Assembly (NCBI RefSeq): GCF_021401085.1
Contig: NZ_JACBFP010000010.1
Coordinates: 1-64,000, forward strand
From: Chryseobacterium sp. R2A-55
GTDB taxonomy: Bacteria > Bacteroidota > Bacteroidia > Flavobacteriales > Weeksellaceae
Length of the DNA: 64,000 bases
Direction of reading: 5' to 3'
The number at the start of each line of letters is the position of its first letter. The stretch's first letter is position 1. Position numbers and translations under genes: made by a program. Shown one piece after another: positions 1-7,860 of this stretch. The notes under the pieces are model-generated. The model saw nothing but the letters and a program-made list of their open reading frames with translations. It did not search any database and had not been told where the DNA came from.

Positions 1-121
1 AAACGGAGTTGTTTTTAGCCGCTAACGAAGAAATTTTTACTATTTTGGATAATCAAATAGTTAAAAAATGAAAACATATAACTGTTTGATTATCAATATT
101 TAAATTTAACGTTAGTCAGAA
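1..121 (+). repeat. Upstream cassette repeat A, copy 1
   Basis: This 121-bp block recurs at 924-1044 with only four differences. It holds an inverted repeat (gataatcaaatagt against actgtttgattatc) that could form a 14-bp hairpin with one wobble pair. A reading frame from base 3 to the stop at 69-71 reads like a protein C-terminus (…AANEEIFTILDNQIVKK). It may be the 3' end of a gene lying left of the window, or a duplicated fragment of one. It ends just before the next gene, at the sequence ttagtcagaa. Confidence 0.85.
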
Positions 122-145
122 TCTTACCCAAAAACACCGCCAACA

Positions 146-709
146 ATGGATTTAACAATAAAATTATTAACAAAATCAAAAGAAGATAAATCGTTTTTAA
201 GTATTTGGACTTATAACGATGATGAAAAATTTTGGTTTGGAAAAATTTTAGATTTTAACGATGAATTAGTCATAATCCAACACTATACAAAATATGGAAA
301 AAAGGACGGAATTATTGTGACAAAAATTTCAGAAATTATAAGTATTGATTTGGAAGATGATTATTCAAAAGCAATGAGTTATATAATTGAAAATTCAGAA
401 GAATTAGCAAATGAAACCGAATTTAATTTCAACTATTTTGATAATGGAAATTGGAAAACCATCTTATTAAACCAACTAAATAATAGAAAAGATATTATTA
501 CAAGCATTGAGATAAATGACGACTATTTTTCTGGCTTCATAATAGAAGTAGATAGTGAGAGCTTCATAATAAAATGCATTGGTTCACTCGGAGAAGATGA
601 AGGAAATGCACTCTATAAAATAGAAGATTTAACAGGTTTCAAAATTAATGATATTGATAACAGAAAAAGACTGATGTTATTTAATTGGAGAAAAAAAGAC
701 TGCAGATAA
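146..709 (+). CDS. Hypothetical protein with two Sm/SH3-like half repeats (cassette gene 1)
   Basis: I do not recognise this 187-residue protein. It has no signal peptide or membrane segment and is rich in acidic residues and in Ile, Asn and Lys. It seems internally duplicated: residues about 25-70 (FWFGKILDF … KISEIISI) resemble residues about 125-170 (YFSGFIIEV … KIEDLTGFKI), as if two small beta-barrel domains were joined. It is preceded by repeat A. Its stop codon forms the first three bases of repeat B. Base composition is clearly more AT-rich than the core genes from 2.1 kb onward, suggesting acquisition. Orphan immunity proteins of polymorphic toxins often look like this, but that is inference only. 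Confidence 0.6.
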   Translation: MDLTIKLLTKSKEDKSFLSIWTYNDDEKFWFGKILDFNDELVIIQHYTKYGKKDGIIVTKISEIISIDLEDDYSKAMSYIIENSEELANETEFNFNYFDNGNWKTILLNQLNNRKDIITSIEINDDYFSGFIIEVDSESFIIKCIGSLGEDEGNALYKIEDLTGFKINDIDNRKRLMLFNWRKKDCR

Positions 710-798
710 TAACTAAGTTTTCGTCTTGTCCGCAGGACACGAAATGAAAGCCCGTTGAACGGAAGCTCCGGTGGCTTTTCTCCCATATTGGTTCTTCT
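707..798 (+). repeat. Downstream cassette repeat B, copy 1
   Basis: This 92-bp block is about 90% identical to 1727-1818. It contains a hairpin TGTCC-GCA-GGACA (727-739) and a second one formed by aaagcc and ggcttt around a 20-nt centre. In the other copy the first stem reads TGTCT-GCA-AGACA, so both sides changed together and pairing is kept. Neither strand shows a conserved protein frame. It may be an RNA or single-stranded-DNA structure, a terminator-like element, or a recombination site. Confidence 0.8.
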
Positions 799-873
799 AA
801 GGAATGGTAAAAAGAATTCAAAAACAAAGCACTAAATTTGCATTGATTGACAGGGATATTGAAATCACAAAAT

Positions 874-911
874 TTTGATTATCAATAAGAAAATTTGACA
901 TTAGTCAGAAT
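874..911 (+). repeat. Partial, divergent copy of repeat A tail
   Basis: The stretch ttgattatcaat … attagtcagaa matches the last third of repeat A (around 88-121 and 1011-1044) with several changes. Just before it, a short frame ends ALIDRDIEITKF-stop, recalling the FTILDNQIVKK-stop of repeat A. It looks like a relic of a third cassette. Confidence 0.55.
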
Positions 912-923
912 TCCCCTACTCGA

Positions 924-1044
924 AAACGGAGTTGATTTTAGCCGCTAACGAAGAAATTTTTACTATTTTGGATAATCAAATAGTCAAAAAATGAAAACAT
1001 ATTACTATTTGATTATCAATATTTAAATTTAACGTTAGTCAGAA
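924..1044 (+). repeat. Upstream cassette repeat A, copy 2
   Basis: This is the second copy of the 121-bp element at 1-121, about 97% identical. The hairpin is perfect here (gataatcaaatagt against actatttgattatc). The short frame 926-994 again ends …NQIVKK-stop, but a stop codon just upstream (tag in attagtcagaa) means it cannot be the end of an intact gene here. It leads directly into the next cassette gene. Confidence 0.85.
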
Positions 1045-1048
1045 GTTT

Positions 1049-1714
1049 ATGAAAACAGCACCTCTAATAATTTTATTTTTATTTTTAGTCCCTTTTTTAG
1101 GGTTTTCACAGAATAAATCTGAAGATGATAGTTTAGTTATAAAGATGTGTAATGAATTTAAAAACACGGCTAAACTTTCAGATTCTGCACGGGTAGAAAA
1201 TATGTACTCAAAATTTCTTTATCCATATCTCGAAAAAATTCAACCTGCAAAAATTGACTCAACTGGAAATGCAATTTACTTTAGACTGCAAAGAGAATGC
1301 GAAGATTTTAGAAAATTTTTATTAGATAGAAATAAATCTGAAAATTGGACAATTGTTGATGAAATGCCAAAAATTGAATTTACCAAAGATCAAAAAAATG
1401 ATTTTAACAAACTTTCTCAATTTTATTATTTCGAAGGAGAAACAAATAAAATTACAAACGTTGAAATTAAAAATGGTTTTTGGATTGATGAATTTCATGA
1501 CAAAACATATTCTAAGAATAGCTTTACCTGGGAAAACGATCATAAATTTGTCCTAGAATATATCGAAAGCAATAATCAAGGAAGAAGGGGTTTCAGTCGA
1601 AAAGGTGATAAATACTATTACTCTATAGTCAATAAAAAGGCTAATTACTATTTGATTGCTGCTCAAATTCCAAATCAAAAAGAAATTTTACTCTTCAAAT
1701 TGTATAAAAAATAA
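1049..1714 (+). CDS. Hypothetical secreted or periplasmic protein (cassette gene 2)
   Basis: I do not recognise this 221-residue protein. Residues 1-20 form a clear Sec signal peptide (MKTAPLIILFLFLVPFLGFS, then Q) with no lipobox cysteine, so the mature protein is probably periplasmic or secreted. The rest is charged, with no catalytic motif I can name. The ATG lies five bases after repeat A, and repeat B begins 13 bases after the stop, so the gene occupies the same slot as the unrelated gene at 146-709. Strong AT bias fits the accessory nature of this patch. Confidence 0.65.
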   Translation: MKTAPLIILFLFLVPFLGFSQNKSEDDSLVIKMCNEFKNTAKLSDSARVENMYSKFLYPYLEKIQPAKIDSTGNAIYFRLQRECEDFRKFLLDRNKSENWTIVDEMPKIEFTKDQKNDFNKLSQFYYFEGETNKITNVEIKNGFWIDEFHDKTYSKNSFTWENDHKFVLEYIESNNQGRRGFSRKGDKYYYSIVNKKANYYLIAAQIPNQKEILLFKLYKK

Positions 1715-1726
1715 AACACCTTCTGC

Positions 1727-1818
1727 TAATAACTAAGCTTTCGTTTTGTCTGCAAGACAAGAAATGAAAGCCTGTTGAACGGAAGCTCGGGTGGCTTTTC
1801 TCTAATATTGGTTCTTCT
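1727..1818 (+). repeat. Downstream cassette repeat B, copy 2
   Basis: This is the second copy of the 92-bp element at 707-798. The hairpin TGTCT-GCA-AGACA (1747-1759) keeps pairing despite base changes relative to copy 1. The outer aaagcc/ggcttt stem is also kept. Confidence 0.8.
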
Positions 1819-2124
1819 ATGGAGATTTCGTTTTTAGAATTTTGAACTACAAAGCGGTTTTTCAGAAGGACTGCTTTTTTTTGTGGCGTTGGGATGTAAT
1901 AACGAAAGACCGCACAGCGCACTGCAATACCTCTCGCCAAGGAACTTTTTGTTGATATATGGAAAAATCAGCCAAACCAATCCCGCAGATTTTTCCACAT
2001 TCCAATAAAGTTTTCCGACACCAACAATAGAAATGTTAACTAGTAAACTCTACTTTTGACTGCTAATGTGAATGGGAAGATTACAATGCATTTCAGTCCT
2101 GTGATAAAGTGGAAATACAACACC
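1819..2124. other. Non-coding stretch right of the cassette array
   Basis: I see no credible gene in these roughly 300 bases. A minus-strand frame across 1695-1940 overlaps repeat B and shows no recognisable family or conserved coding pattern. The stretch may be remains of the element that carried the cassettes. Confidence 0.4.
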
Positions 2125-2158
2125 AAAAAAAACTGCCGGAATTTCAGGCAGTTTTTTT
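2125..2158 (-). terminator. Terminator after the M28 peptidase gene
   Basis: A stem (aaaaaactgcc / ggcagtttttt) with A and T runs on both sides lies just past the stop of the minus-strand peptidase gene. It could work in both directions and also marks the edge of the accessory patch. Confidence 0.8.
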
Positions 2159-2168
2159 AGTACCGGTC

Positions 2169-4391
2169 TCAGAATTTCACCATCACCGTCAGTTCCTTGC
2201 CATCCCGCAAAACCGTCACCGGAAGTTGGTCACCGGAATTGATTTTCGCCAGACATTCCATGTAGGAATAAACTTCCTTCACTTCGCAGGTGCCGATCTT
2301 GGTCAGAATGTCGCCCGCTTTTATTCCGGCGATGGATGCAGGGCGGTTGTCTGTAACACCGTCTATATGGAGTCCGTCTTTGGTATCCGCATAACTTGGC
2401 ATCACGCCCAGACTGACTTTATATTTCGGAACAGCCTTGCTCTGAGACATTTTGGTTTTGGTAAATGGAAGGTCATCGGTTTCGGAAATGGCGTTTGCCA
2501 AATTGAAAACATAATTGGTAATCGTGGTCATCGCCTCGAAATTGATTTTTTCGGTGTCGTCGCTCGGTTTGTGGTAATCGCTGTGAGTTCCCGTAAACAG
2601 GAATAAAACCGGAATATCCTTCAGATAAAACGAAGTATGGTCACTTGGTCCGACTCCTGAACTGTCGATGGCTAAATTGAATCCCGCTGGTTGGTAGCGT
2701 TTTACCATTTCGCCAAAGACAGGCGAGGTTCCAATTCCACCGATGGTCAAATCTTTATCTTTGTTTAACCTGCCAATCATATCGAGGTTGATCATGGTTT
2801 TGAATTTTTGGTTTTTCGGAAGGTTTTCGGCCATGAACTTGGAACCCATCAAACCGTCTTCTTCACCGGCAAAAAGGGCAAAAATATAGTTGACTTTTTC
2901 CTTGGTTTTGTTTTGCGAAAACATTCTCGCCAGTTCCAGAACTGCGGAAACTCCTGATGCGTTGTCATCAGCTCCGTTGTGGATTTGTCCTGCAGAATTC
3001 ATCAGTGTGGAATTATGGTGTTCATTCAAACCGAGGTGGTCGTAATGTGCTCCGATGATGATGGTTTTGTCTGCCTTATTGTCTAAAAATCCAATCACGT
3101 TTTTCCCTTTCACATTCACGGAAGAACTTTCTTCATATGGATTGAGCTTCACCGAATAGTCGAAATTCTGATAATAATCTTTGCCCGAAAGTGGTTTTAA
3201 TTTTAGTTTTTTAAATTCTTTGGAAATAAAATCTGCTGCCTTCTCTGCACCCTGACTTCCGGTCAACCGTCCTTGAAGTTCATCAGAAGCGAGATAGGTC
3301 ACGGTTTTTCTTAAATTCTTTTCAGAAACGATTTCATGGGCATCGCCATCGATCCAGTCAGCGATGAACACGTTGGTTTCATGGGGTTTTCCGCCATTTC
3401 TATTGCTGCTGAAAACCAATTTCTTCCCATCGGGAGAAAACATCGGAAATGCGTTGAACTCGCTTTCATAGGTAATTTGTCGAAGGTTTTTTCCATCCAA
3501 ATCAATCGAGTAAATCTGGAAATCGTAACCTCTTGTAGAATGGTGGTTGGAAGAAAACAGGATCTTTTTGTCCGACGGATGGAAATAAGGAGACCAGTTT
3601 GCTTTTCCCAGATGCGTAACCTGCTTCAAATCCGTTCCGTCGATATTCATGGTATAAATCTCCATATTGGTTGGAGCGACGAGGTTTTCCGCCAAAAGTT
3701 CTTTGTATTCCTTAACGTCTTTTTCCGAAGTCGGACGGGAAGACCGGAACACCAATTTTTTGGAATCATGGGAGAAGAAAGCGCCTCCGTCATAACCCAA
3801 TCCAAAAGTCAGCTGTTTAAGGTTCTTTCCATCGATATCCATTCGCCATAATTCCAAATCGCCGCTTCTGGTGGAGGTGAAAACAATGTATTTCCCGTCG
3901 GGTGAAACCACTGCTTCTGCATCGTAGCCGGGAGAATCGGTCAGTTTTTTTACCATCTTCCCATTCAGATCCGCCACGTAAATATCAAATTCCGCATAAA
4001 TTGGCCAAAGGTATTTTCCATCTGCACGGGGAGCGGGTTTTGGCGGACATTCCTTATTTGCTTCATGAGTGGAAGCGTAGAGAATGTGCTTTCCATCGGG
4101 CATGAAAAAAGAACAGGTCGTTCTTCCATTTCCGGTGGAAATTAACTTCAGGTCTTTTGTCCCTGGGTTTTGATGGTTTAAATCCAATAAATAAATTTGG
4201 TCGCAATGTGCGCCGATTTCGGGATTGGTGACCTGCAAAGTCAGCTTTTTGCTATCGGGGGAAAAATAGGCTTCCGCATTATCACCACCGAAGGTGAGTT
4301 TTTTGATGTTTTTCAGGTTGCTTTCCTGAGAAAATACGAATGTTGAAAAACTTAGTAATGTAAGTTTTAAAAGGGATTTAGATAAAGCCAT
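2169..4391 (-). CDS. Secreted M28 family metallopeptidase with beta-propeller and PDZ domains
   Basis: This 740-residue protein has a signal peptide (cleavage near residue 22). A TolB/WD40-like beta-propeller follows at about 28-345, with repeated FSPDGKKLVF-type strands. The M28 zinc aminopeptidase domain is at about 360-640 and a PDZ domain at about 660-740. Likely zinc ligands and catalytic residues of the M28 family are all visible: H449 (AHYDH), D475 (NGADDNASG), E510/E511 (GEEDG), D537 (NLDMIG) and H603 (GTHSDYH). It probably removes N-terminal residues from peptides in the periplasm or outside the cell. A TATCTTTG promoter element at 4417-4424 precedes the start. Confidence 0.92.
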   Translation of the reverse strand: MALSKSLLKLTLLSFSTFVFSQESNLKNIKKLTFGGDNAEAYFSPDSKKLTLQVTNPEIGAHCDQIYLLDLNHQNPGTKDLKLISTGNGRTTCSFFMPDGKHILYASTHEANKECPPKPAPRADGKYLWPIYAEFDIYVADLNGKMVKKLTDSPGYDAEAVVSPDGKYIVFTSTRSGDLELWRMDIDGKNLKQLTFGLGYDGGAFFSHDSKKLVFRSSRPTSEKDVKEYKELLAENLVAPTNMEIYTMNIDGTDLKQVTHLGKANWSPYFHPSDKKILFSSNHHSTRGYDFQIYSIDLDGKNLRQITYESEFNAFPMFSPDGKKLVFSSNRNGGKPHETNVFIADWIDGDAHEIVSEKNLRKTVTYLASDELQGRLTGSQGAEKAADFISKEFKKLKLKPLSGKDYYQNFDYSVKLNPYEESSSVNVKGKNVIGFLDNKADKTIIIGAHYDHLGLNEHHNSTLMNSAGQIHNGADDNASGVSAVLELARMFSQNKTKEKVNYIFALFAGEEDGLMGSKFMAENLPKNQKFKTMINLDMIGRLNKDKDLTIGGIGTSPVFGEMVKRYQPAGFNLAIDSSGVGPSDHTSFYLKDIPVLFLFTGTHSDYHKPSDDTEKINFEAMTTITNYVFNLANAISETDDLPFTKTKMSQSKAVPKYKVSLGVMPSYADTKDGLHIDGVTDNRPASIAGIKAGDILTKIGTCEVKEVYSYMECLAKINSGDQLPVTVLRDGKELTVMVKF

Positions 4392-4416
4392 ATGAATTAT
4401 TTATTGAGAACGATTT

Positions 4417-4424
4417 CAAAGATA
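4417..4424 (-). promoter_or_regulatory. Bacteroidota -7 element for the M28 peptidase gene
   Basis: The minus strand reads TATCTTTG, a perfect match to the TAnnTTTG -7 consensus, about 25 bases before the start codon. I saw no clear -33 TTTG. Confidence 0.55.
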
Positions 4425-4429
4425 CAAAT

Positions 4430-4455
4430 AAAAAACCGCAGGAATACCACGGTTT
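4430..4455 (-). terminator. Terminator after the lipoprotein gene
   Basis: On the minus strand aaccg pairs with cggtt and is followed by a T run, just past the stop of the gene at 4478-5179. Confidence 0.6.
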
Positions 4456-4477
4456 ATTCATCAAAATTTCTGGGGTT

Positions 4478-5179
4478 TCAGTTAATGATATTCGTTGATA
4501 TTAAGCGGGTTTCCAGAAATCCTTTACCGTAAATTTCATGGCAGATTTCCCGAACTTTTCCCAATCCGCCTGCGTAGGAAATTTCCTGGGTTTTCGGAAG
4601 CAGATAAGGCATCGCAGGAACCGGCGTGAATTTTCCTTCATAGGGTGATGCAGCATATTGAGCCCCTTCCACAGAAATAGTCTTATTTTTCTCGAGTTTA
4701 TAGAACAGATTCCCGACCGTCTCCGGTCCCATTTTCACTTCGCTGGAATAGCTGTATTCGAAATCTTTTCCTGGATGCAGCACATGTCCGCCAGTCTCTG
4801 TCACAGTCACATTTTCAAGCGTAGGATAACAGACCAAATGCCCTTTGGAATTCACCCGAACGTAATTATAAATAACCTGTCCGTTCATATTGGAATTGGG
4901 ATAGGTTATTTTTGTCCTTTCTTTTGCAAATGTTAGTCCCTGCACGGTTACTGTGCCTACAATACTGACCGAATCAATTCTTCCTATGTAAGCGTAGGGA
5001 TTGTTTGGAGCAGTAAAGTCTGAATTATAATACGTCTTGTACACCCAGTTGCTTCCCACTTTAAGGTTGAAAAACTGATCTTCTGAATTGTTGGATGGAG
5101 CAACTGGGTCTTCGGTTCTCTGACAGGAAATTGCGGTAACCAGCAATCCTGCAATAAACAAATGAATAATACTTTTCAT
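4478..5179 (-). CDS. Hypothetical lipoprotein
   Basis: This 233-residue protein begins with a lipoprotein signal peptide. The lipobox is AISC, with the lipidated Cys at position 19, followed by QRTEDP. The mature part is mostly beta-strand-like (NLKVGSNWVYKTYYN, YAYIGRIDSVSI) with no known catalytic motif. It stands alone, with a terminator downstream and its own upstream region, so nothing in the neighbourhood hints at its role. Lipoproteins of this kind are often surface-exposed in this phylum, but the family is not one I can name. Confidence 0.75.
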   Translation of the reverse strand: MKSIIHLFIAGLLVTAISCQRTEDPVAPSNNSEDQFFNLKVGSNWVYKTYYNSDFTAPNNPYAYIGRIDSVSIVGTVTVQGLTFAKERTKITYPNSNMNGQVIYNYVRVNSKGHLVCYPTLENVTVTETGGHVLHPGKDFEYSYSSEVKMGPETVGNLFYKLEKNKTISVEGAQYAASPYEGKFTPVPAMPYLLPKTQEISYAGGLGKVREICHEIYGKGFLETRLISTNIIN

Positions 5180-5283
5180 GGAGCTATTTTTTAAAAGAAC
5201 GACAAAAAATAGACAAATATTGTATGAATTTAATAAACGAAAAGGTATTATCCAGATGAAATGCGATATAGTTTTAGTAATTC

Positions 5284-7860
5284 TTAGAACGGATATCCAA
5301 AAGCAACATTTAAAACAGGTTTAAGCGGTTGCCAGTTTTGGATCACCCATCGGTCGCCAACAGGTTGATTTGGATCATAAACTCGGTAGGCGGCATCAAT
5401 CCTCACCGTGACATAAGCAATATTGATTCTTAATCCTAATCCGGTTCCAACTCCCATTTGCGAAATAAATTGGTTAAACTTGAACTGATCGCCGAAATCA
5501 TTTTCCTTCAGGCTCCAGATATTTCCGGCATCAATGAAGAACGCTCCTTCAAACATTGGTGTCATGGGAACCCGGTATTCAAAATTGGTCGTCAGTTTCA
5601 GGTTGTCCATCACGTAGGCTCGAACCCTTTCATCTAACTGCGAATCGGCAGGACCCAATCCCCCGAAAACCCGCCAAGCTCTGATGTCATTGGATCCGCC
5701 ATTAAAATAAGAACGGACAAAAGGCATCGTGCTGGAATTTCCATATGGAATGCCAATCCCGATTAACTGCCTCAAAGCAATCGTGTGATTTCCAAAAACG
5801 GTGAAGTATTTCCGCACATCGAAATCAAATTTCACAAATTGGGAATAGGGGATGTCAAATATTTTTCTGGAATCGCCCGATACAAGACCTGAATTGTTGG
5901 ACTTATTGTTAAATAAGGAAAAGATATTCCCGGCAAGTTCCACCTTTCCATTAAAATAAAATGGATTCGGCCGATCTTTTTTTCCGATTTCATTGTAAGT
6001 GAAATTATAAATCATCGACGAAATCACTACATCCTGCGTCTGACGGTCTTTATTGAGCAGCGACTGCCGGAAAGTATAAAAAGTTGAAAGTCCGCTTCCA
6101 CTGAGTGAATTCTGAAAACCGGCGTCTTCCATAATCATGGCAGAAGCGGCGTCTGTGGTGATTTGCCCGGCTTGAAACTGATCCCAAAGATTTAAACCGC
6201 CACCAATCGGGTACAGTTGAAACATTTCCTTCCTGATCGCGGCGTCTCCCGGGAAGAAATCGTAATACCTGTCCTTGTTTTGGGTGAAACTGAGCTGGGT
6301 ATTGAACAGTGATAAACGGTGAGAAACGACGTCATTTACATTGGCAAAATAATTCAGACCAGCGTTGAAACCAATTCTTCCCAAACCGATATTATCCTGA
6401 ACGGAAGTCCCCAAAATAATGGATGAGGTAGGCGAATATTTTTTCGGAATGAGTTTCCAGGTTTTGAAAGGCAGGAGCAGTCGCGGAAAATTAAGTGCTG
6501 CCTGTGCAGAAATTTCATATGCCAAAACTCTTTTATCCAAATCTTTTGAACTGATCACGGAGCCAAAAGTCCCGGAAAGACTGGTGGAAAGGTTTTCTGC
6601 GCCACCAAATAAATTTCGGGTGGTTAAATCAACAGATGGTGAGATGCCCAGATTCAAAATCTGCGAATAACTTACGTCGGTGGCAATCTTGAAGTCATAT
6701 TTAGGAAGTGGAGCAAGGTAGTATCGAACATCTAGAATACTGTCATTTCCTGCCCGCAAAGTCTCTTTGTAGCTCAAAATGCTGAAGTTGTTCAACGCTG
6801 AGAAATTTCTCTTGGTCAGGTCCAGGTTTTTTTGGTTGTAGATATCCCCGGTTTTTAGAATGATCGGTCTCCAAAGAGCCATTGTTTTGTATTCTTCATC
6901 GTGCTTGTAGATGTTTATTCCCCGCACCGAATCTCTTTTCGCAGTGAGTGTATCGGCAAGTTTTTCCACAAGGTGAACGTTGATCTCGCCAATGGTGGTC
7001 AGTTTGTAGGGCGAATCAACTGAATCTTTGTGGATATCCATAGTCAGTGGTACATTCTTCCTGCTCTGCAAAGTATCCGCGGTGAAATAGATTTCTTCCA
7101 CAGAGTTATTGAAACGGTAATAGCCATGTTCTTTCATCAAGTCACCAATTCGCTTTACTTCTTTTTCCAGCAAAGTCTGATCCAGGATTTGCTTTCCTTT
7201 CACCAAACTTTTAGATAAATCCTGTTCGTAAATCGCTTTGATGGCGGGATCAGGAATATTGTAATAATAGTCACTGATGATCGTGGGATCTTTGTGGTTA
7301 ATGAGGTAATTGACCTGCGCTTTTTTAGCCGCGGAATCCAAATGGTGGGTGAATTTTACATCGGCGTCCCAATATCCTTTATACACCAGGAATTTTCGAA
7401 TAGAAGTGGCACTGATTTCTGTTTTTTGCTGGTCTAAAATGACGGGCGGTTTTCCCAAAGTCTGCATAAATCTTTCGAAAAAGAGACTTTTTCCTTTCCA
7501 TTCAGGATGTTTAAACTTGATGAAAAGGGAATCCCGCAGGTTTTGGTCCCTCATTTCCGAAGGATAAGTCATGTATTCGCTGAGGATGGAGTCATATTTT
7601 GGATTGGTGGTATTATACATCCACAATCCGAACGGAAAAAGATAAAGCGCTTTCTTGTTTGGTTTCTGACTTACATGGTTTGGGATTTCGTCACTCAGGA
7701 TTTTATGGTCCTCATATTTAAAATTATTTTTTGTAAGCAAATATTCCCCGCTGGGAACTTTTCGGGTACTGCTGCAGGCATACAGAAACAAGATCGTAAT
7801 TGCGGGTAAGAAAAATAAATAATACTTTTGAAAATATTTTAAAAAATGCTTACAGCTCAT
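5284..7860 (-). CDS. tamL: Omp85-family outer-membrane assembly protein, lipidated (TamL-like)
   Basis: The frame opens at 7905, but the better start is the Met at 7860. From there a lipoprotein signal ends in LYAC and gives an 858-residue protein. The N-terminal half contains POTRA-like segments (for example YLVYKGYWDADVKF-type turns near residue 140). The C-terminal half is a 16-strand-type Omp85 barrel, with conserved late motifs YFNGGSNDIRAW and GAFFIDAGNIWSL. Lipidated BamA/TamA relatives named TamL are typical of Bacteroidota and insert or export outer-membrane proteins. TamB is not adjacent, so TamL rather than another BamA paralogue is a family-based guess. Its start overlaps the divergent methyltransferase start. 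Confidence 0.8.
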   Translation of the reverse strand: MSCKHFLKYFQKYYLFFLPAITILFLYACSSTRKVPSGEYLLTKNNFKYEDHKILSDEIPNHVSQKPNKKALYLFPFGLWMYNTTNPKYDSILSEYMTYPSEMRDQNLRDSLFIKFKHPEWKGKSLFFERFMQTLGKPPVILDQQKTEISATSIRKFLVYKGYWDADVKFTHHLDSAAKKAQVNYLINHKDPTIISDYYYNIPDPAIKAIYEQDLSKSLVKGKQILDQTLLEKEVKRIGDLMKEHGYYRFNNSVEEIYFTADTLQSRKNVPLTMDIHKDSVDSPYKLTTIGEINVHLVEKLADTLTAKRDSVRGINIYKHDEEYKTMALWRPIILKTGDIYNQKNLDLTKRNFSALNNFSILSYKETLRAGNDSILDVRYYLAPLPKYDFKIATDVSYSQILNLGISPSVDLTTRNLFGGAENLSTSLSGTFGSVISSKDLDKRVLAYEISAQAALNFPRLLLPFKTWKLIPKKYSPTSSIILGTSVQDNIGLGRIGFNAGLNYFANVNDVVSHRLSLFNTQLSFTQNKDRYYDFFPGDAAIRKEMFQLYPIGGGLNLWDQFQAGQITTDAASAMIMEDAGFQNSLSGSGLSTFYTFRQSLLNKDRQTQDVVISSMIYNFTYNEIGKKDRPNPFYFNGKVELAGNIFSLFNNKSNNSGLVSGDSRKIFDIPYSQFVKFDFDVRKYFTVFGNHTIALRQLIGIGIPYGNSSTMPFVRSYFNGGSNDIRAWRVFGGLGPADSQLDERVRAYVMDNLKLTTNFEYRVPMTPMFEGAFFIDAGNIWSLKENDFGDQFKFNQFISQMGVGTGLGLRINIAYVTVRIDAAYRVYDPNQPVGDRWVIQNWQPLKPVLNVAFGYPF

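Noticed and set aside
1-1826. Integron attC sites in the cassette repeats
   Set aside because: The ctaacg/cgttag inverted ends recall attC core sites, but the RYYYAAC/GTTRRRY consensus is not met and no integrase is in view.
1695-1940. 81-residue minus-strand frame across repeat B
   Set aside because: The equivalent frame in the other repeat copy changes mostly at amino-acid-altering positions and is not bounded alike, so it does not look like a conserved protein.
2109-4105. Plus-strand frames of 165 and 171 codons opposite the M28 gene
   Set aside because: They are antisense to a protein with all family motifs and show no motif of their own.
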